Assembly (NCBI GenBank): GCA_017643025.1
Contig: JAEPOG010000005.1
Coordinates: forward strand, 124,001-188,000
Direction: 5' to 3'
DNA length: 64,000 nucleotides
Source: Rhizobiaceae bacterium
GTDB taxonomy: Bacteria; Pseudomonadota; Alphaproteobacteria; Rhizobiales; Rhizobiaceae
The notes below the pieces were generated by a model, which was not told the DNA's origin, did no database searches, and was given only the letters and a program-made list of their open reading frames with translations. Below, piece after piece: positions 11,151 through 21,605 of the stretch. Every line of letters begins with the position of its first letter. Position 1 is the stretch's first letter. Position numbers and translations under genes: made by a program.

Positions 11151-12119
11151 ATGGCCGTCTATACGGATATCTCCGAAACGGAACTGGCATCCTTCCTCAC
11201 CGAATACGACATCGGCGAACTGCGCTCCTATCGCGGCATAGCCGAGGGATCGGAGAACTCGAACTACGTGCTTCACACCACGGGCGGCGAGTTCATTCTC
11301 ACGCTCTACGAAAAGCGCGTCGAGCGTGCCGATCTGCCGTTCTTTCTCGGGCTGATGCAGCATCTGGCAAACAAGGGGATTTCCTGCCCTCTGCCGGTTG
11401 CGCGTCGGGATGGCGAACTGATCGGCAACATTGCCGGCCGGCCGGCCGCGATCATCACCTTTCTAGAGGGGTTCTGGGTGCGCCGGCCAACCGCCGCCCA
11501 CTGCCGCGAGGTGGGCAAGGCGCTGGCTGGTCTGCACCTCGCCGGGGCGGATTTCTCTCTGCATCGCCACAACGCCATGGACATGGCCGGGTGGCGCAAG
11601 CTGTGGGAGGGCGCATGCGCGCGTGCCGACGAGGTTGAGCCGGGGCTGGCTGGCGAGATCGAAGCCGACTTCGAAAGGCTGAAGGCCGACTGGCCGCAAG
11701 ACCTGCCCAAAGGCGTCATTCATGCCGACCTTTTTCCGGACAACGTGTTCTTCCTGGGCGACCGGCTGTCCGGGCTTATCGACTTCTATTTCGCCTGCAA
11801 CGACTTCCTCGCCTATGACCTCGCCACGTGCCTCAACGCCTGGTGCTTCGAGAAGGATTTTTCCTTCAATCTGACCAAGGCGAAAGCGCTGCTCGCGGGT
11901 TATCAATCCATAAGGAAGCTCGACGCAGAGGAAGCGGCAGCGCTGCCAGTGCTGGCGCATGGCTCGGCGCTGCGATTCCTGATGACGCGTCTCTACGACT
12001 GGCTGCACGTGGCGGATGGTGCAATGGTGCAGAAGCGCGATCCGAAGGAATATCTGCGGCGCGTGCGCTTTCACCGCGCCATCGGCTCTGCCTCGGAATA
12101 CGGGCTCGACGGCTCATGA
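11151..12119 (+). CDS. thrB: Homoserine kinase (ThrB2, phosphotransferase-fold type)
   Basis: A 322-residue kinase of the APH/choline-kinase fold, the form of homoserine kinase used by many alphaproteobacteria instead of the GHMP type. Visible are the N-terminal [12 protein letters not shown] nucleotide-loop block, the catalytic [12 protein letters not shown] loop (Asp plus Asn) and the metal-binding [17 protein letters not shown]. It phosphorylates homoserine for threonine synthase, whose gene lies at 19503-20900. Its stop overlaps the rnhA start. Confidence 0.95.
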   Translation: MAVYTDISETELASFLTEYDIGELRSYRGIAEGSENSNYVLHTTGGEFILTLYEKRVERADLPFFLGLMQHLANKGISCPLPVARRDGELIGNIAGRPAAIITFLEGFWVRRPTAAHCREVGKALAGLHLAGADFSLHRHNAMDMAGWRKLWEGACARADEVEPGLAGEIEADFERLKADWPQDLPKGVIHADLFPDNVFFLGDRLSGLIDFYFACNDFLAYDLATCLNAWCFEKDFSFNLTKAKALLAGYQSIRKLDAEEAAALPVLAHGSALRFLMTRLYDWLHVADGAMVQKRDPKEYLRRVRFHRAIGSASEYGLDGS

Positions 12120-12583
12120 AGACCGTCGAGATTTTCACCGATGGCGCGTGCTCCGGCAACCCCGGCCCTGGCGGCTGGGGCGCCATCCTGCGCTACAACG
12201 GGACCGTCCGCGAACTGAAGGGCGGCGAGGCCGAAACCACCAATAATCGTATGGAATTGAAGGCTGCGATCCGGGCGCTCGAAGCGTTGAAGGAGCCTTG
12301 CCGCGTCGAGCTCTACACCGACTCAAGCTACGTCAAGGATGGCATTTCCGGCTGGATCCACGGCTGGAAAAGGAACGGCTGGAAAACTGCCGCCAAGAAG
12401 CCAGTCAAGAACGCGGAGCTCTGGCAGGAGCTTGAAGCGCAGACGGCGCGTCACGATGTCCATTGGCACTGGGTCAAGGGCCACGCCGGTCATCCCGAAA
12501 ACGAGCGCGCCGACGAACTCGCCCGCGAGGGTATGGCCGACTACAAACCCGCGAGGCCAAGGCCGGCGAAAAAGGTGGGCTAG
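12116..12583 (+). CDS. rnhA: Ribonuclease HI
   Basis: A 155-residue RNase H that cuts the RNA strand of RNA-DNA hybrids. All four acidic residues and the catalytic His are visible: Asp in [14 protein letters not shown], Glu in NNRMELKAA, Asp in [11 protein letters not shown], then [16 protein letters not shown] with His and Asp. The ATG at 12116 overlaps the thrB stop. Its TAG lies in the CTAG shared with the convergent peroxiredoxin gene. Confidence 0.97.
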   Translation: MKTVEIFTDGACSGNPGPGGWGAILRYNGTVRELKGGEAETTNNRMELKAAIRALEALKEPCRVELYTDSSYVKDGISGWIHGWKRNGWKTAAKKPVKNAELWQELEAQTARHDVHWHWVKGHAGHPENERADELAREGMADYKPARPRPAKKVG

Positions 12584-13065
12584 AGCTGCTCCAGAATGCG
12601 GGCTGCGCCGGTTATCTCGGCCTGCCCCGGCTTATCGCCCGTGTTGAGCATCGTGACCTTGCCGTTGTCCACGATCATCGAAAAGCGCAGCGAGCGCCGG
12701 CCGAGCCCGCCGCCCGACATGTCGAAGCCGAGGCCCATCGCGTCGATGAAGGTGCCGTTGCCATCGGCAAGAAATTCGATCCTGCCTTCGGCGCCGGTGA
12801 AGCGCGCCCACGCGGTCATGACATGATGGTCGTTGACCGACACGACAGCGACGGCATCCACACCCTTTGCCAGAATAGCGTCGCGGTTCTCGATGAAGCC
12901 GGGAAGGTGGCTGTTGCTGCAGGTCGGCGTGAAGGCGCCAGGCACGCCGAACAGCACGATCTTGCGGCCGCCGAAAAATTCGGCAGTCGAAACGTCCTTT
13001 GCGCCATCGGGCGTAACCCGCTTGAGTGTGGCCTCGGGCAGTTTCTCTCCAACCGCAATCGTCAT
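12580..13065 (-). CDS. Peroxiredoxin (Prx5 family)
   Basis: A 161-residue thiol peroxidase when started at the ATG at 13065 ([10 protein letters not shown]). The peroxidatic Cys sits in [17 protein letters not shown] (about residue 49) and is the only Cys in the protein, so it should work by a one-Cys mechanism with an outside thiol such as glutathione. The later [12 protein letters not shown] and the [13 protein letters not shown] block match the Prx5 family. An upstream in-frame ATG at 13086 is possible. The stop codon is shared with rnhA in CTAG. Confidence 0.93.
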   Translation of the reverse strand: MTIAVGEKLPEATLKRVTPDGAKDVSTAEFFGGRKIVLFGVPGAFTPTCSNSHLPGFIENRDAILAKGVDAVAVVSVNDHHVMTAWARFTGAEGRIEFLADGNGTFIDAMGLGFDMSGGGLGRRSLRFSMIVDNGKVTMLNTGDKPGQAEITGAARILEQL

Positions 13066-13136
13066 CGCCGCAACCTTCGAAATCATCTGACCGGACGCTT
13101 ATAGAGCCTGCGGGGCAAGGCGCAATCCAGGAAGTC

Positions 13137-13943
13137 TCAGCGGCCGACTTCGAACGTACCCGAAACCGCGCGATCCCCTGCAACCAGCGTGTAGTGAATG
13201 ACGTTGTTGCCGTAACCGGACTCCGGCGCCATCACGACCGGAATGTCGAATGTCACTGTTTCGGACCCGCCGCTGCGCTTCGGCGTCCCGAAGGCCCAGT
13301 CTTCCGTTCCTGCCACAAACAGCTCGGCGTCGTCCGCTCCATTGGGAACGGTCGCATCGACAACTATGTTGCTGCGGCCTGTCTTGCGCAACGTCGTACC
13401 GAACTCCTCGCTGGCTGGAGCCGGCAGGGAGGCAAAGGCCGCCTCCACGATCTGGCTGTCGGGCAGCGCCTGGCTGTTGTCGGTCAGGTCAATCGCCAGT
13501 TCGGCCTGAACCGGGATGCAGATTACCTCGCAGATGCCGAGAAAGACGGAAACGGACATTTGGTCAGCTGCGGTATCGGGCAAGCTGAAGGTGAGGGGCA
13601 GGGTCAGCGACTGGTCGTAACCAGCCCACACCGAATACCCCTGGTTGAACCGGGTCGGGGCAGGAAAGCCGATCTCGGTCAAGCCATCCTGCGCCGGCTC
13701 AGTCACGGTGACGGACGGCGGAATGCCGCTTTCGCCCGGGTCGCGCCAGTAGGTCTTCCAGCCGGGATTGAGCGTGATCTCCAATGCGCCGCGCAGCTTG
13801 CCTTCGGCATCCGGCAGGCCTTGCGTCACGACACGCACTGCGCCGCCTTCGACACGTTCCCATGCGCTGGAGGATGCGTTGGCGGCCCCTGCAATCAGGC
13901 AAACGGCAAGTGTGCCGGTGGTTCGGAAGGCAGCTTTGATCAT
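13137..13943 (-). CDS. Secreted protein with a DsbD N-terminal-like domain
   Basis: A 268-residue exported protein with a signal peptide (about residues 1-25, MIKAAFRTTGTLAVCLIAGAANA). The mature part carries PGWKTYWRDPGESGIPP and a VFLGICEVICIPV block whose two Cys are three residues apart, as in the periplasmic N-terminal domain of the thiol-disulfide interchange protein DsbD. There is no membrane transporter or C-terminal thioredoxin domain, so it must take electrons from another protein if it is redox active. Such stand-alone proteins are common in Rhizobiales. The start at 13943 leaves a short gap to yqgE, read the other way. Confidence 0.82.
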   Translation of the reverse strand: MIKAAFRTTGTLAVCLIAGAANASSSAWERVEGGAVRVVTQGLPDAEGKLRGALEITLNPGWKTYWRDPGESGIPPSVTVTEPAQDGLTEIGFPAPTRFNQGYSVWAGYDQSLTLPLTFSLPDTAADQMSVSVFLGICEVICIPVQAELAIDLTDNSQALPDSQIVEAAFASLPAPASEEFGTTLRKTGRSNIVVDATVPNGADDAELFVAGTEDWAFGTPKRSGGSETVTFDIPVVMAPESGYGNNVIHYTLVAGDRAVSGTFEVGR

Positions 13944-14004
13944 TGCGTGCAATGTGACGATCAACCCTTCCGGCACAAGGCAAATATCGCGCAAACCGCT
14001 TCAT

Positions 14005-14024
14005 AAACGCGTGAAAACGCGTGA
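14005..14024. repeat. Perfect tandem 10-bp direct repeat between the DsbD-N-like gene and yqgE
   Basis: The ten-base unit AAACGCGTGA occurs twice in a row. Each copy contains the palindrome ACGCGT, and the spacing is one DNA helical turn. It lies between divergent genes, 12 bases before the first possible yqgE start, so it could be an operator. Chance occurrence is not excluded. Confidence 0.5.
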
Positions 14025-14036
14025 ATCGCACCGCTG

Positions 14037-14702
14037 ATGCGGTCAATGTCTGCCTTCCAAGCAAAGGCGAAACGCGCTACGCTTTCGGTCATGATGACCG
14101 AAGACAAAGACGGTTCCGAGGCAGTACGCGAGGGTTACCTCGACGGTCAGTTCCTCGTCGCCATGCCGGGCATGAAGGACGATCGCTTCGCCCGTTCGGT
14201 GATCTATGTCTGCGCCCACAGCGAAGAAGGCGCGATGGGCCTTATCATCAATCAGGTCCAGGATCTGCGCTTCCCCGATCTGCTCGTTCAGCTGGGCATT
14301 CTGGAGGAGCGCGAGGCGATCAAGATGCCGCCTGAGACACGCGACATCGTCGTCCGCCACGGAGGGCCCGTGGACCGCAGCCGCGGCTTCGTGCTTCACA
14401 CCGGCGACTATGTCGTTGAATCGTCCATGCCCGTCGACGGGGAGGTCTGCCTCACTGCGACCGTCGATATCCTGCGCGCTATGTCGACCGGTAGCGGTCC
14501 GCACAAGGCGCTCATGGCGCTCGGTTACGCCGGCTGGGGCGCTGGCCAGCTGGAAGGCGAGATCGCCGAGAATGGCTGGCTGACGTGCCCGGCCAGTTCC
14601 GACATGCTGTTCGACGGTGACATAGACAGCAAGTACGACCGCCTGCTCGCCCAGATCGGCGTCAACCTTGTCCACTTCAGCGAGACCGCAGGTCACGCCT
14701 GA
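14037..14702 (+). CDS. YqgE/AlgH family protein
   Basis: About 221 residues. The conserved core begins at [22 protein letters not shown], continues with [11 protein letters not shown] and [11 protein letters not shown], and ends with a typical [14 protein letters not shown] block. The family (UPF0301) is widespread in Gram-negative bacteria; AlgH was named for effects on alginate in Pseudomonas, but no enzyme activity is settled. Starts at 14037, 14046 and 14091 are all possible and none has a clear ribosome site. The 3' end overlaps the convergent GGDEF/EAL gene by ten bases. Confidence 0.9.
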   Translation: MRSMSAFQAKAKRATLSVMMTEDKDGSEAVREGYLDGQFLVAMPGMKDDRFARSVIYVCAHSEEGAMGLIINQVQDLRFPDLLVQLGILEEREAIKMPPETRDIVVRHGGPVDRSRGFVLHTGDYVVESSMPVDGEVCLTATVDILRAMSTGSGPHKALMALGYAGWGAGQLEGEIAENGWLTCPASSDMLFDGDIDSKYDRLLAQIGVNLVHFSETAGHA

Positions 14703-17590
14703 GCGAGCGGATACTGCTCCTTCAGCAGCCTGAGCGTGGTGTCGGCCGGAGCCGGTTGGCCGAACGCGAAGCTCTGGACATATTCGCATCCCATCTGCCT
14801 GAGCTGCAGCGCGTCGCTCTCGTCCGTCACGCCTTCAGCGACCACCGACAGGCCGAGCTCGTGAGCCATGTTGATCATGGACTTGAGCAGGACGACGCGC
14901 TTGGGGCTGGTGTCGTCGACGAAACTCTTGTCGATCTTGATCGTGTCGAACGGGAAGCGCGTCAGATAGGCGAGCGACGAATAACCGGTGCCGAAATCGT
15001 CGAGCGACAGGCCGATGCCGAGGTTGGCCAAGCGGTTGAGCACGTGGTTCGACTGCTCGGGATTGTCCATGACAAGCGACTCGGTCAGTTCGAGCCGGAA
15101 GCAACGCGGCTTGATGCCGGACCGCGCTATGACCGACGAGACGTCGTTCACGAGGTCGCGGCGCAGCAGCTGCCGGCTCGACAGATTGACTGAAACCGAC
15201 AACGGCACGTCGCCGATCTGCTTCTGCCAGTCGGCAAGGTCTTCCGCGGCGCGCTGCATGGCGAACAGCCCGACCTGGACGATCAGGCCGCAGCTTTCGG
15301 CAATCGGCACGAAGTCGGCCGGTGGGATGGTGCCGCGGCGCGGGTGCTCCCAGCGGATCAGCGCTTCGAAACCGGCGACCGACTGGTCCTCAAGCCGCAC
15401 GATCGGCTGGTAGGCGAGAGTCAGTTCCTTGCGCTCCAGGGCGCGACGCAGGTCGGATTCAAGCTGCAGCCGGTCGGTGCCGACGGAGCGGAATGCTGGC
15501 CGGAACGGCTCGGTACGGTCGCCGCCAAAACGCTTGGCTTGGAACATTGCGAGTTCGGCGTCCTTAACGACGTCGTCGGCAGTCGCCTGCGGGGATGTCC
15601 ACGAGATCAGGCCTATCGAGGGCGTGAGGACGATTTCCCGCTTGGCGAAGCTGATCGGGGCGCGGATCGCCTGCCTGACTGCGTCGGCCACTGCGGCGAT
15701 ACGCGCCGGGTCCTGCTCGGACAGAAGCATCATGGCGAACTGGTCGCCGGAGAAGCGCGACAGCGAATCCTGCGGCTTCAGGAGCCTGTGCAGGCGGCGT
15801 GCGATGGTCAGCAGGATCGTGTCGCCGGCCGAGATGCCGAGGCTGTCATTGACGTTCTTGAACCGGTCGATGTCGATGACGAAAACCGTCGGCCGCACCT
15901 TGTCGTCGTCGCGAGCCAGCGCAATCACCGTCTCAAGCCGGTTCATGAACAGTTCGCGGTTCGGCAGGCCGGTCAGGTTGTCGTGCACCGCATCGTGCAG
16001 CAGCCGTTCCTCCGCCTTTTTCTGCTCGGTTACGTCGATCAACGTGCCGACGCAGCGGATAATCTCGCCATCGGAGCCGATCACCGGTCGGGCCTTGAGC
16101 ATGAACCAGTGGTAGTGACCGTCGGCACCGCGCAGGCGGAAGGATTGCGCAATGCGTCCGCGCCGGTGTTCTAGCACCACGTCGAGCGTGGTGCGGAAGG
16201 TGTCGCGGTCGTCGGCGTGCAGCGCCGGCAGCCAGTTGCGAGCCGGTCCGTGCAGGCTGTTGGCCGGCAGGCCGAGCTGGCGGCTGATGTCGGGCCTCGT
16301 CACCACGCGGTCGCGCAGCACATCCCAGTCCCACACACTGTCGCCCGAGCCGGTCAGAGCAAGCGCCTGACGTTCCATGTCGCTGAACAGGCCCTGGTGC
16401 AGGGCGCCGCCGGCAAACGCATGCTGCATGACCGTGAAGCCGATCAGCAGCACGATCAGTACCAGCCCGCCGCCAAGCGCCGGCTGGATGATGTCATTGT
16501 CGAGCATGCCTGTGGACGTCATCCAGGCGCCGACAAGCCAGGCCAGGATCATCAGCCAGCTCGGCACGATCATGATGGCGCGGTCGTAGCCCTGGAAACA
16601 CAGATAGGCGATGAGCACGATGCCGATCACGGCCGTCATAGCAAACGAGATGCGCGCGATGCCCGCGGCAACCGCCGGGTCGAACAGCGCGACTCCGCCG
16701 AGGGCGACAAGCACCAATATCCAGGCAAGCGCGGCATAGCTGAAATGGCCGTGCCAGCGGTTGAGGTTGAGATAGGTAAACAGGAATACGACGAGCGTGC
16801 CTGCCAGGCCGACTTCGGTCCCCGCGCGCCACAGCTGCTCGTTGCCGGGCGAGATGTCGATGACCTTCGACATGAAGCCGAAATCGATAGAGATATAGGC
16901 GAGAACCGCCCATGCGAGCGCAGCGGTGGCGGGGAACATCGATGTTCCCTTGACCACGAACAGGATCGTCAGGAATAGCGCCAGCAACCCGGCAATGCCG
17001 ATCACGATGCCGCGGAACAGCGTGTAGGAATTGACCGTATCCTTGTAGGCCTCCGGGTCCCACAGATAGACCTGCGGCAGCCGTGTGGAGGACAGCTCGG
17101 CGACGAAAGTCACGACCGATCCTGGGTTGAGGGTGACCAGGAATGTGTCGGCGTCGCTGCTGGTCTGGCGGTCGAGAGTGAAACCTTCGCTCGGCGTGAT
17201 CGCAGCAATGCGTTTCGAACCCAGATCGGGCCAGATCAGGCCGGAGCCGACCAGCCGGAAGTGCGGCGCCACGATCAGCCGGTCGAGCTGTTGGTCGGAA
17301 TTGTTTGAGAGCGCGAACACCGCCCAGTCGCCGGTCGGGCGCTCGCTGCTGGCTTCCACTTCGATGCGCCGAACGATGCCGTCGAGTCCGGGCGCGGTCG
17401 ACACCTGGAAGTTCTGGCCCTGGTTCCGGTAGATTTCGACCGCGCGCGACAGGTCCAGCGCCACATCATCCCGTGAGATCTTGATGGGTTCGACGGCTCC
17501 GGCCGCCCCGGCAGTGATGAGCAGCGCGATCAGTGCGACCAGAAATGCTGCCGATTTGTTGATTGCAGTCTCCAAAATGCGGAGCCTCAT
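14693..17590 (-). CDS. Membrane-bound PAS-GGDEF-EAL protein, probable c-di-GMP phosphodiesterase
   Basis: A 965-residue signalling protein. Order: signal peptide (1-33), an extracytoplasmic sensor region (about 35-180), seven or so membrane helices (about 185-390) resembling the 7TM-DISM type, a PAS domain (about 400-515), GGDEF (about 530-690) and EAL (about 700-955). The GGDEF active site reads SGDQF, so cyclase activity is unlikely, although the DxxxFKxxND block ([10 protein letters not shown]) is good. The EAL domain looks complete: [23 protein letters not shown] and IKIDKSFV. I infer net cleavage of c-di-GMP, perhaps controlled by the sensor or PAS domain. Its start overlaps the stop of the upstream acetyltransferase gene by four bases. 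Confidence 0.92.
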   Translation of the reverse strand: MRLRILETAINKSAAFLVALIALLITAGAAGAVEPIKISRDDVALDLSRAVEIYRNQGQNFQVSTAPGLDGIVRRIEVEASSERPTGDWAVFALSNNSDQQLDRLIVAPHFRLVGSGLIWPDLGSKRIAAITPSEGFTLDRQTSSDADTFLVTLNPGSVVTFVAELSSTRLPQVYLWDPEAYKDTVNSYTLFRGIVIGIAGLLALFLTILFVVKGTSMFPATAALAWAVLAYISIDFGFMSKVIDISPGNEQLWRAGTEVGLAGTLVVFLFTYLNLNRWHGHFSYAALAWILVLVALGGVALFDPAVAAGIARISFAMTAVIGIVLIAYLCFQGYDRAIMIVPSWLMILAWLVGAWMTSTGMLDNDIIQPALGGGLVLIVLLIGFTVMQHAFAGGALHQGLFSDMERQALALTGSGDSVWDWDVLRDRVVTRPDISRQLGLPANSLHGPARNWLPALHADDRDTFRTTLDVVLEHRRGRIAQSFRLRGADGHYHWFMLKARPVIGSDGEIIRCVGTLIDVTEQKKAEERLLHDAVHDNLTGLPNRELFMNRLETVIALARDDDKVRPTVFVIDIDRFKNVNDSLGISAGDTILLTIARRLHRLLKPQDSLSRFSGDQFAMMLLSEQDPARIAAVADAVRQAIRAPISFAKREIVLTPSIGLISWTSPQATADDVVKDAELAMFQAKRFGGDRTEPFRPAFRSVGTDRLQLESDLRRALERKELTLAYQPIVRLEDQSVAGFEALIRWEHPRRGTIPPADFVPIAESCGLIVQVGLFAMQRAAEDLADWQKQIGDVPLSVSVNLSSRQLLRRDLVNDVSSVIARSGIKPRCFRLELTESLVMDNPEQSNHVLNRLANLGIGLSLDDFGTGYSSLAYLTRFPFDTIKIDKSFVDDTSPKRVVLLKSMINMAHELGLSVVAEGVTDESDALQLRQMGCEYVQSFAFGQPAPADTTLRLLKEQYPLAQA

Positions 17591-18177
17591 TGCGATGCGC
17601 CGTGATAGCCATCGGCGATCAGGGCGTAGAGATAATGGTCCTGCCAGATCCCGTTGATCTTCAGGTAGGAGCGAAGCAGTCCTTCGCGCGTGAATCCGGC
17701 TTTTTCAAGCACGCGCACCGACCGGTTGTTGTCGGGAATACACGCAGCTTCGAGGCGGTGCAATTTAAGCTTGTCAAAAGCGTGAACGGCAACGAGGCCG
17801 AGCGCCTCCAGCATCAGCCCCTTTCCCGAATAAGGCTCGCCGATCCAGTAGCCGATGCTCGCCGACTGGGCGACCCCGTGGCGGATGTTGCTGAGGGTCA
17901 GCCCGCCAACCAGCGCGCGGCCGCGGTTCTCGAATATCAGGAAGGGAATGCCGCTGCCGATGTTGAACTCGTGCCGATAGCGCCGCAACCTCTCGCGCCA
18001 CGCGCTGCGTTCGAGTTCGTCCCTTGCCCAGCGCGGTTCCCAGGGCGAAAGAAATGCCCGGCTTTCGCGCCGCAGTGATGCCCACTCGTCGTAGTCGCCC
18101 TTGCGCGGCAGGCGGAGTGTCACCCTATCGCCCGCCAGCACCGGCTCCGGGCGGCGGTAGGCGGGCAGCAGGAACAT
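17587..18177 (-). CDS. GNAT family N-acetyltransferase (RimJ/RimL-like)
   Basis: A 196-residue acetyltransferase. The acetyl-CoA-binding region reads GYWIGEPYSGKGLMLEAL, followed by HRLEAACIPDNNRSVRVLEKAGF and REGLLRSYLKINGIWQDHY, the pattern of RimJ/RimL-type enzymes acting on protein N-termini or small substrates. The substrate cannot be told. It lies ten bases downstream of the M16 peptidase gene on the same strand and overlaps the PAS-GGDEF-EAL gene, so the three are likely cotranscribed. Confidence 0.9.
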   Translation of the reverse strand: MFLLPAYRRPEPVLAGDRVTLRLPRKGDYDEWASLRRESRAFLSPWEPRWARDELERSAWRERLRRYRHEFNIGSGIPFLIFENRGRALVGGLTLSNIRHGVAQSASIGYWIGEPYSGKGLMLEALGLVAVHAFDKLKLHRLEAACIPDNNRSVRVLEKAGFTREGLLRSYLKINGIWQDHYLYALIADGYHGASQ

Positions 18178-18186
18178 GTGCGTGAA

Positions 18187-19479
18187 CTAAACCGCGATCC
18201 TGTGGGCCGGCAGATCGGCTCGCGCCAGGCGGTCGCGCACCGTCTCGAAGGCCGGCATTGATCCGACAGGGCCGATGGCGGCGATCGTGGGTTTGGTCGT
18301 GAACAGGCGTGCGGCGAGGTCGCTCAGCCGGTCAGTCGTGATTTTCGACAGCCTGTCCATCAGTTCTTCCATCGGGATCGGGCGCCCGTAGAGCAGAAGC
18401 TGACGCGCGATCTGCGAGGCGCGGCTGGCCGGGCTCTCCGCCGCCATGACCAGACCGGCACGGTACTGCGCCCGCGCCCGGTTGAGTTCTTCTTCGGTGA
18501 TCTCGTCGCCCGCCTTGTGCAACTCGTTGAGAAGAAGTGGCACCAGTTCGGCGATATCCTCCTTGCCGGTAGCGGCATGCACGCCAAACACGCCGGTGTC
18601 CGAAAAGCCCCAGTGGAAGGCATAGACCGAGTAGCAGAGCCCCTTGCGCTCGCGCACCTCCTGAAACAGCCTCGACGACATGCCGCCGCCGAGGATCATG
18701 GAAAGCAGCTGTGAGGCGTAGAAGTCGCGCACATGGTAGGCGCGCCCCTCGAAGCCGAGCACGATCTGGGCGTCCATGAGGTCGCGATCCTCGCGGAAGT
18801 CGCCGCCGACATAATGCGCCATCTGCGACGTCGCCGCACTCGCCTTCGCCCGGAAACCGCCGAGCCGCTGCTCGACCTGCTTTACGAAGACGTCGTGATT
18901 GACCGCGCCGGCGGCGACAACGACCATGCGGTCGGCTCCGTACTGGCGTTCCAGAAAGGAGCGCAGATTGGCCGGCGAGAAAGAGCGCACGGTGTCGGGC
19001 GTGCCGAGAATGGACCTGCCGAGCGTCTGGTGCCGGTACGCCGTCTCGGTAAAGTGGTCGAATACGATATCGTCGGGCGTATCGTGTGCCGCGCCGATCT
19101 CCTGCAGGATCACGTGCTGCTCGCGCACGAGCTCGTCGGCGTCGAACTTTGAATCGGTGAGGATGTCGGAGAGCAGGTCAACGGCCAACGGCACGTCGGC
19201 GCGCATCACGCGGGCATAAAACGCGGTGGTCTCGACGCTGGTCGCGGCGTTTATCTCGCCGCCGACATTCTCGATCTGCGATGCGATGTCCCATGCCGTG
19301 CGGGTGCTGGTACCCTTGAACGCCATGTGTTCGAGCAAGTGCGCAATGCCATGTTCGTCGTCGCGCTCGTCACGCGAGCCCGAACGAACCCAGACACCCA
19401 AGGCAACACTTTCGATATGCGGCAGATTCTCGGTAGCGACGGTCAGGCCGTTCGACAGACGGCTTACCTCAACACCCAT
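18187..19479 (-). CDS. M16 family zinc peptidase (processing-peptidase-like)
   Basis: A 430-residue metallopeptidase of the pitrilysin family, close in shape to the beta subunit of the mitochondrial processing peptidase. The inverted zinc motif HLLEHMAFKGT (HxxEH) is at about residues 48-58, with the distal Glu in the VREQHVILQEIGAAHD region. A glycine-rich GGGMSSRLFQEVRERKGLCYSV block marks the C-terminal half. Single M16 proteases next to thrC are a familiar arrangement in Rhizobiales. Its substrate is unknown. Confidence 0.93.
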   Translation of the reverse strand: MGVEVSRLSNGLTVATENLPHIESVALGVWVRSGSRDERDDEHGIAHLLEHMAFKGTSTRTAWDIASQIENVGGEINAATSVETTAFYARVMRADVPLAVDLLSDILTDSKFDADELVREQHVILQEIGAAHDTPDDIVFDHFTETAYRHQTLGRSILGTPDTVRSFSPANLRSFLERQYGADRMVVVAAGAVNHDVFVKQVEQRLGGFRAKASAATSQMAHYVGGDFREDRDLMDAQIVLGFEGRAYHVRDFYASQLLSMILGGGMSSRLFQEVRERKGLCYSVYAFHWGFSDTGVFGVHAATGKEDIAELVPLLLNELHKAGDEITEEELNRARAQYRAGLVMAAESPASRASQIARQLLLYGRPIPMEELMDRLSKITTDRLSDLAARLFTTKPTIAAIGPVGSMPAFETVRDRLARADLPAHRIAV

Positions 19480-19502
19480 GTAATTCTGACTCCCTCGACA
19501 CG

Positions 19503-20900
19503 CTATGCCACTGCGCGGGCATGGTCCTCCACGTAATCCTCCAACATTTTTAGATCGGAGGGAAGGACTTGGAAATCTTCGCTTCTTTGCATCAGGTTGG
19601 CGAGCCGCGGCGGCAGAGCGGGATCGACGCCGGATGCCGCTTTCACCGCGGCCGGAAACTTTGCCGGATGTGCGGTTGCCAACACGATGGTCGGCGCGCC
19701 GGTTGCGGAGCCCTTTCGTGCTGTATGAACGGCGGTCGCGGTGTGCGGATCGAGCAGGTAGCCGGACGCGGCCAACGTTTCGCCGATCGTCGCGTCTGCC
19801 TCTGCCATCGTCGCGCTGCCGGCGGTGAACTCGGAGCGAATTGCGTCGAGCGCAGCCGGCTCGATGGTGAAGGCGCCCGATTGTTTGAGCCCTTCCATTG
19901 CACGCTTCACGGACTCCGCGTCGCGCCGGCCCGCCTCGAAGAGAAGCCGCTCGAAGTTCGAAGAAACCTGGATATCCATCGACGGGGAGGTCGTTTCGAT
20001 CACCGGGCGCATTTCGTAGCTGCCGGTTGCGATTGCGCGGGCGAGGATATCGTTGTCGTTGGTGGCGATCGTCAGCTGATCGACCGGTAGCCCCATCCGC
20101 TTTGCCGCGTAGCCCGCGAAGATGTCGCCGAAATTGCCGGTTGGCACGCAGAACGACACTGGCCGGTCCGGGGCGCCCAGCGAGAGAGCCGAGGAGAAGT
20201 AGTAGACGATCTGGGCCATGATGCGTGCCCAGTTGATCGAGTTCACGCCCGAAAGCCCGACGCGGTCGCGGAAGGCGTGGTCGTTGAACATGGCTTTGAC
20301 GAGCGCCTGGCAGTCATCGAAATTTCCTTCGATCGCCAGCGCGTGGACGTTTCGCGCGCCGGACGTCGTCATCTGCCTTTGCTGGACCGGCGAAACGCGG
20401 CCGTGCGGGAACAGAATGAAGATGTCGCTCCGCTCGCTGCCGGCAAAGGCATCTATTGCAGCCCCGCCCGTGTCGCCGGAAGTCGCGCCGACGATTGTCG
20501 CGCGCTGCCCACGCTTGGCAAGCACATGGTCCATGAGCCTCGCCAGGAGTTGCATCGCCACATCCTTGAAGGCGAGCGTCGGCCCGTGGAACAGCTCCAG
20601 CAGGAATTCGTTCGGTCCGGTCTGCACGAGGGGGCAGATGGCAGGGTGGCCGAAGGTGGCGTAGGCTTCGTCCACGATCCGACCGAATGTCGGCTCATCG
20701 ATCTCGCCGCCCAGGAATGGCGCCAGCAGCTTCTTGGCAAGCTCGGGATAGGCGAGGCCACGCATGGCGCGGATGTCGGCGGCACTGAACAGGGGCCAGC
20801 TTTCGGGAACGTAGAGGCCGCCGTCACGCGCCAGACCGGTCAGCAGAACATCGGAAAAACCCAGCCGCGGGGCGGCTCCCCTGGTACTTACATACTGCAT
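19503..20900 (-). CDS. thrC: Threonine synthase
   Basis: A 465-residue PLP enzyme that makes threonine from O-phosphohomoserine, the product of ThrB. The PLP lysine is in FHGPTLAFKDVAMQLL (about residue 113), the phosphate-binding loop in VGATSGDTGGAA, and the VPTGNFGDIFAGYAAKRMGLP block is typical. Length is normal. It is 23 bases upstream of the M16 peptidase gene, likely in one operon. The 147-base gap to the plus-strand lipoprotein gene holds both promoters. Confidence 0.96.
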   Translation of the reverse strand: MQYVSTRGAAPRLGFSDVLLTGLARDGGLYVPESWPLFSAADIRAMRGLAYPELAKKLLAPFLGGEIDEPTFGRIVDEAYATFGHPAICPLVQTGPNEFLLELFHGPTLAFKDVAMQLLARLMDHVLAKRGQRATIVGATSGDTGGAAIDAFAGSERSDIFILFPHGRVSPVQQRQMTTSGARNVHALAIEGNFDDCQALVKAMFNDHAFRDRVGLSGVNSINWARIMAQIVYYFSSALSLGAPDRPVSFCVPTGNFGDIFAGYAAKRMGLPVDQLTIATNDNDILARAIATGSYEMRPVIETTSPSMDIQVSSNFERLLFEAGRRDAESVKRAMEGLKQSGAFTIEPAALDAIRSEFTAGSATMAEADATIGETLAASGYLLDPHTATAVHTARKGSATGAPTIVLATAHPAKFPAAVKAASGVDPALPPRLANLMQRSEDFQVLPSDLKMLEDYVEDHARAVA

Positions 20901-21047
20901 TCCGTCCGTCCCTGCCTGCTGACCCGACAGGCGGCATGTCCTTGGTCAGCCTTCGAAAAACCGCATTCCTCGGTCGCATTTCACGCGCGCGGTTGGTATA
21001 GAACAGCCGCTTGGCGTGAGGGAAGCGGAGTTTTCAGGGGTATTTCA

Positions 21048-21602
21048 TTGCGTGGATTTTCTTCTGCCGCCGCAGCGCTGATGGCGGCTTCGATGCTGGC
21101 TCTGGCCGGCTGCCAGTCGGACAGCGGCGTGGATGCGCTCGACGTTGCCAACCAGCCTTCGCAAGAGACGGTCAATCTCAGCGAACTGCGTATGTATTGC
21201 CCGGCGATCCAGCTGCGGGAAGGTACGGCCTATTTCAATACCTATGAGCGTGGCGGCAACGACGACCCGTCGCGGATCGTTTACCAGGCTTCGATCGCTG
21301 ACGTGACGCGTCAGTGCACCAGGGGCAACGGTTTCTTGAACATCAACGTCGCGGTCGCAGGTCGCATCGTTCCCGGGCCGAAAGGCAAGGCTGGGTCGAT
21401 CACGATGCCGATCCGCGTCGTGGTCGTTCAGGGCGGCGAAGTGCTCTATTCGCAGCTCTTCAAGCACCCGGTCCAGATCGGCGACACCATCGGCGCAACC
21501 CAGTTCATCTTCAGCGACCCGTCGATCCAGATTCCGGTGCCCGCCTCGCAGAACGTTCTGATTTTCGCGGGTTACGACGAGGGCCCGTACGACACGCCCT
21601 GA
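21048..21602 (+). CDS. Predicted lipoprotein, conserved hypothetical
   Basis: A 184-residue envelope protein. The frame is open far upstream inside thrC, but the only start giving a proper signal is the TTG at 21048, with AGGGG seven bases before it. That start yields a signal peptide ending in the lipobox LALAGC, so a lipid-anchored protein is expected. The mature part includes LREGTAYFNTY, VTRQCTRGNGFLNINVAVAGRIV and a C-terminal FAGYDEGPYDTP. I recognise it only as a conserved hypothetical found next to thrC in Rhizobiales; no function is known. Confidence 0.82.
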   Translation: MRGFSSAAAALMAASMLALAGCQSDSGVDALDVANQPSQETVNLSELRMYCPAIQLREGTAYFNTYERGGNDDPSRIVYQASIADVTRQCTRGNGFLNINVAVAGRIVPGPKGKAGSITMPIRVVVVQGGEVLYSQLFKHPVQIGDTIGATQFIFSDPSIQIPVPASQNVLIFAGYDEGPYDTP

Positions 21603-21605
21603 CGG

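Noticed and set aside
9996..11363. 455-codon minus-strand frame opposite ispH and thrB
   Set aside because: No domain is seen, and it overlaps two well-conserved genes for its whole length.
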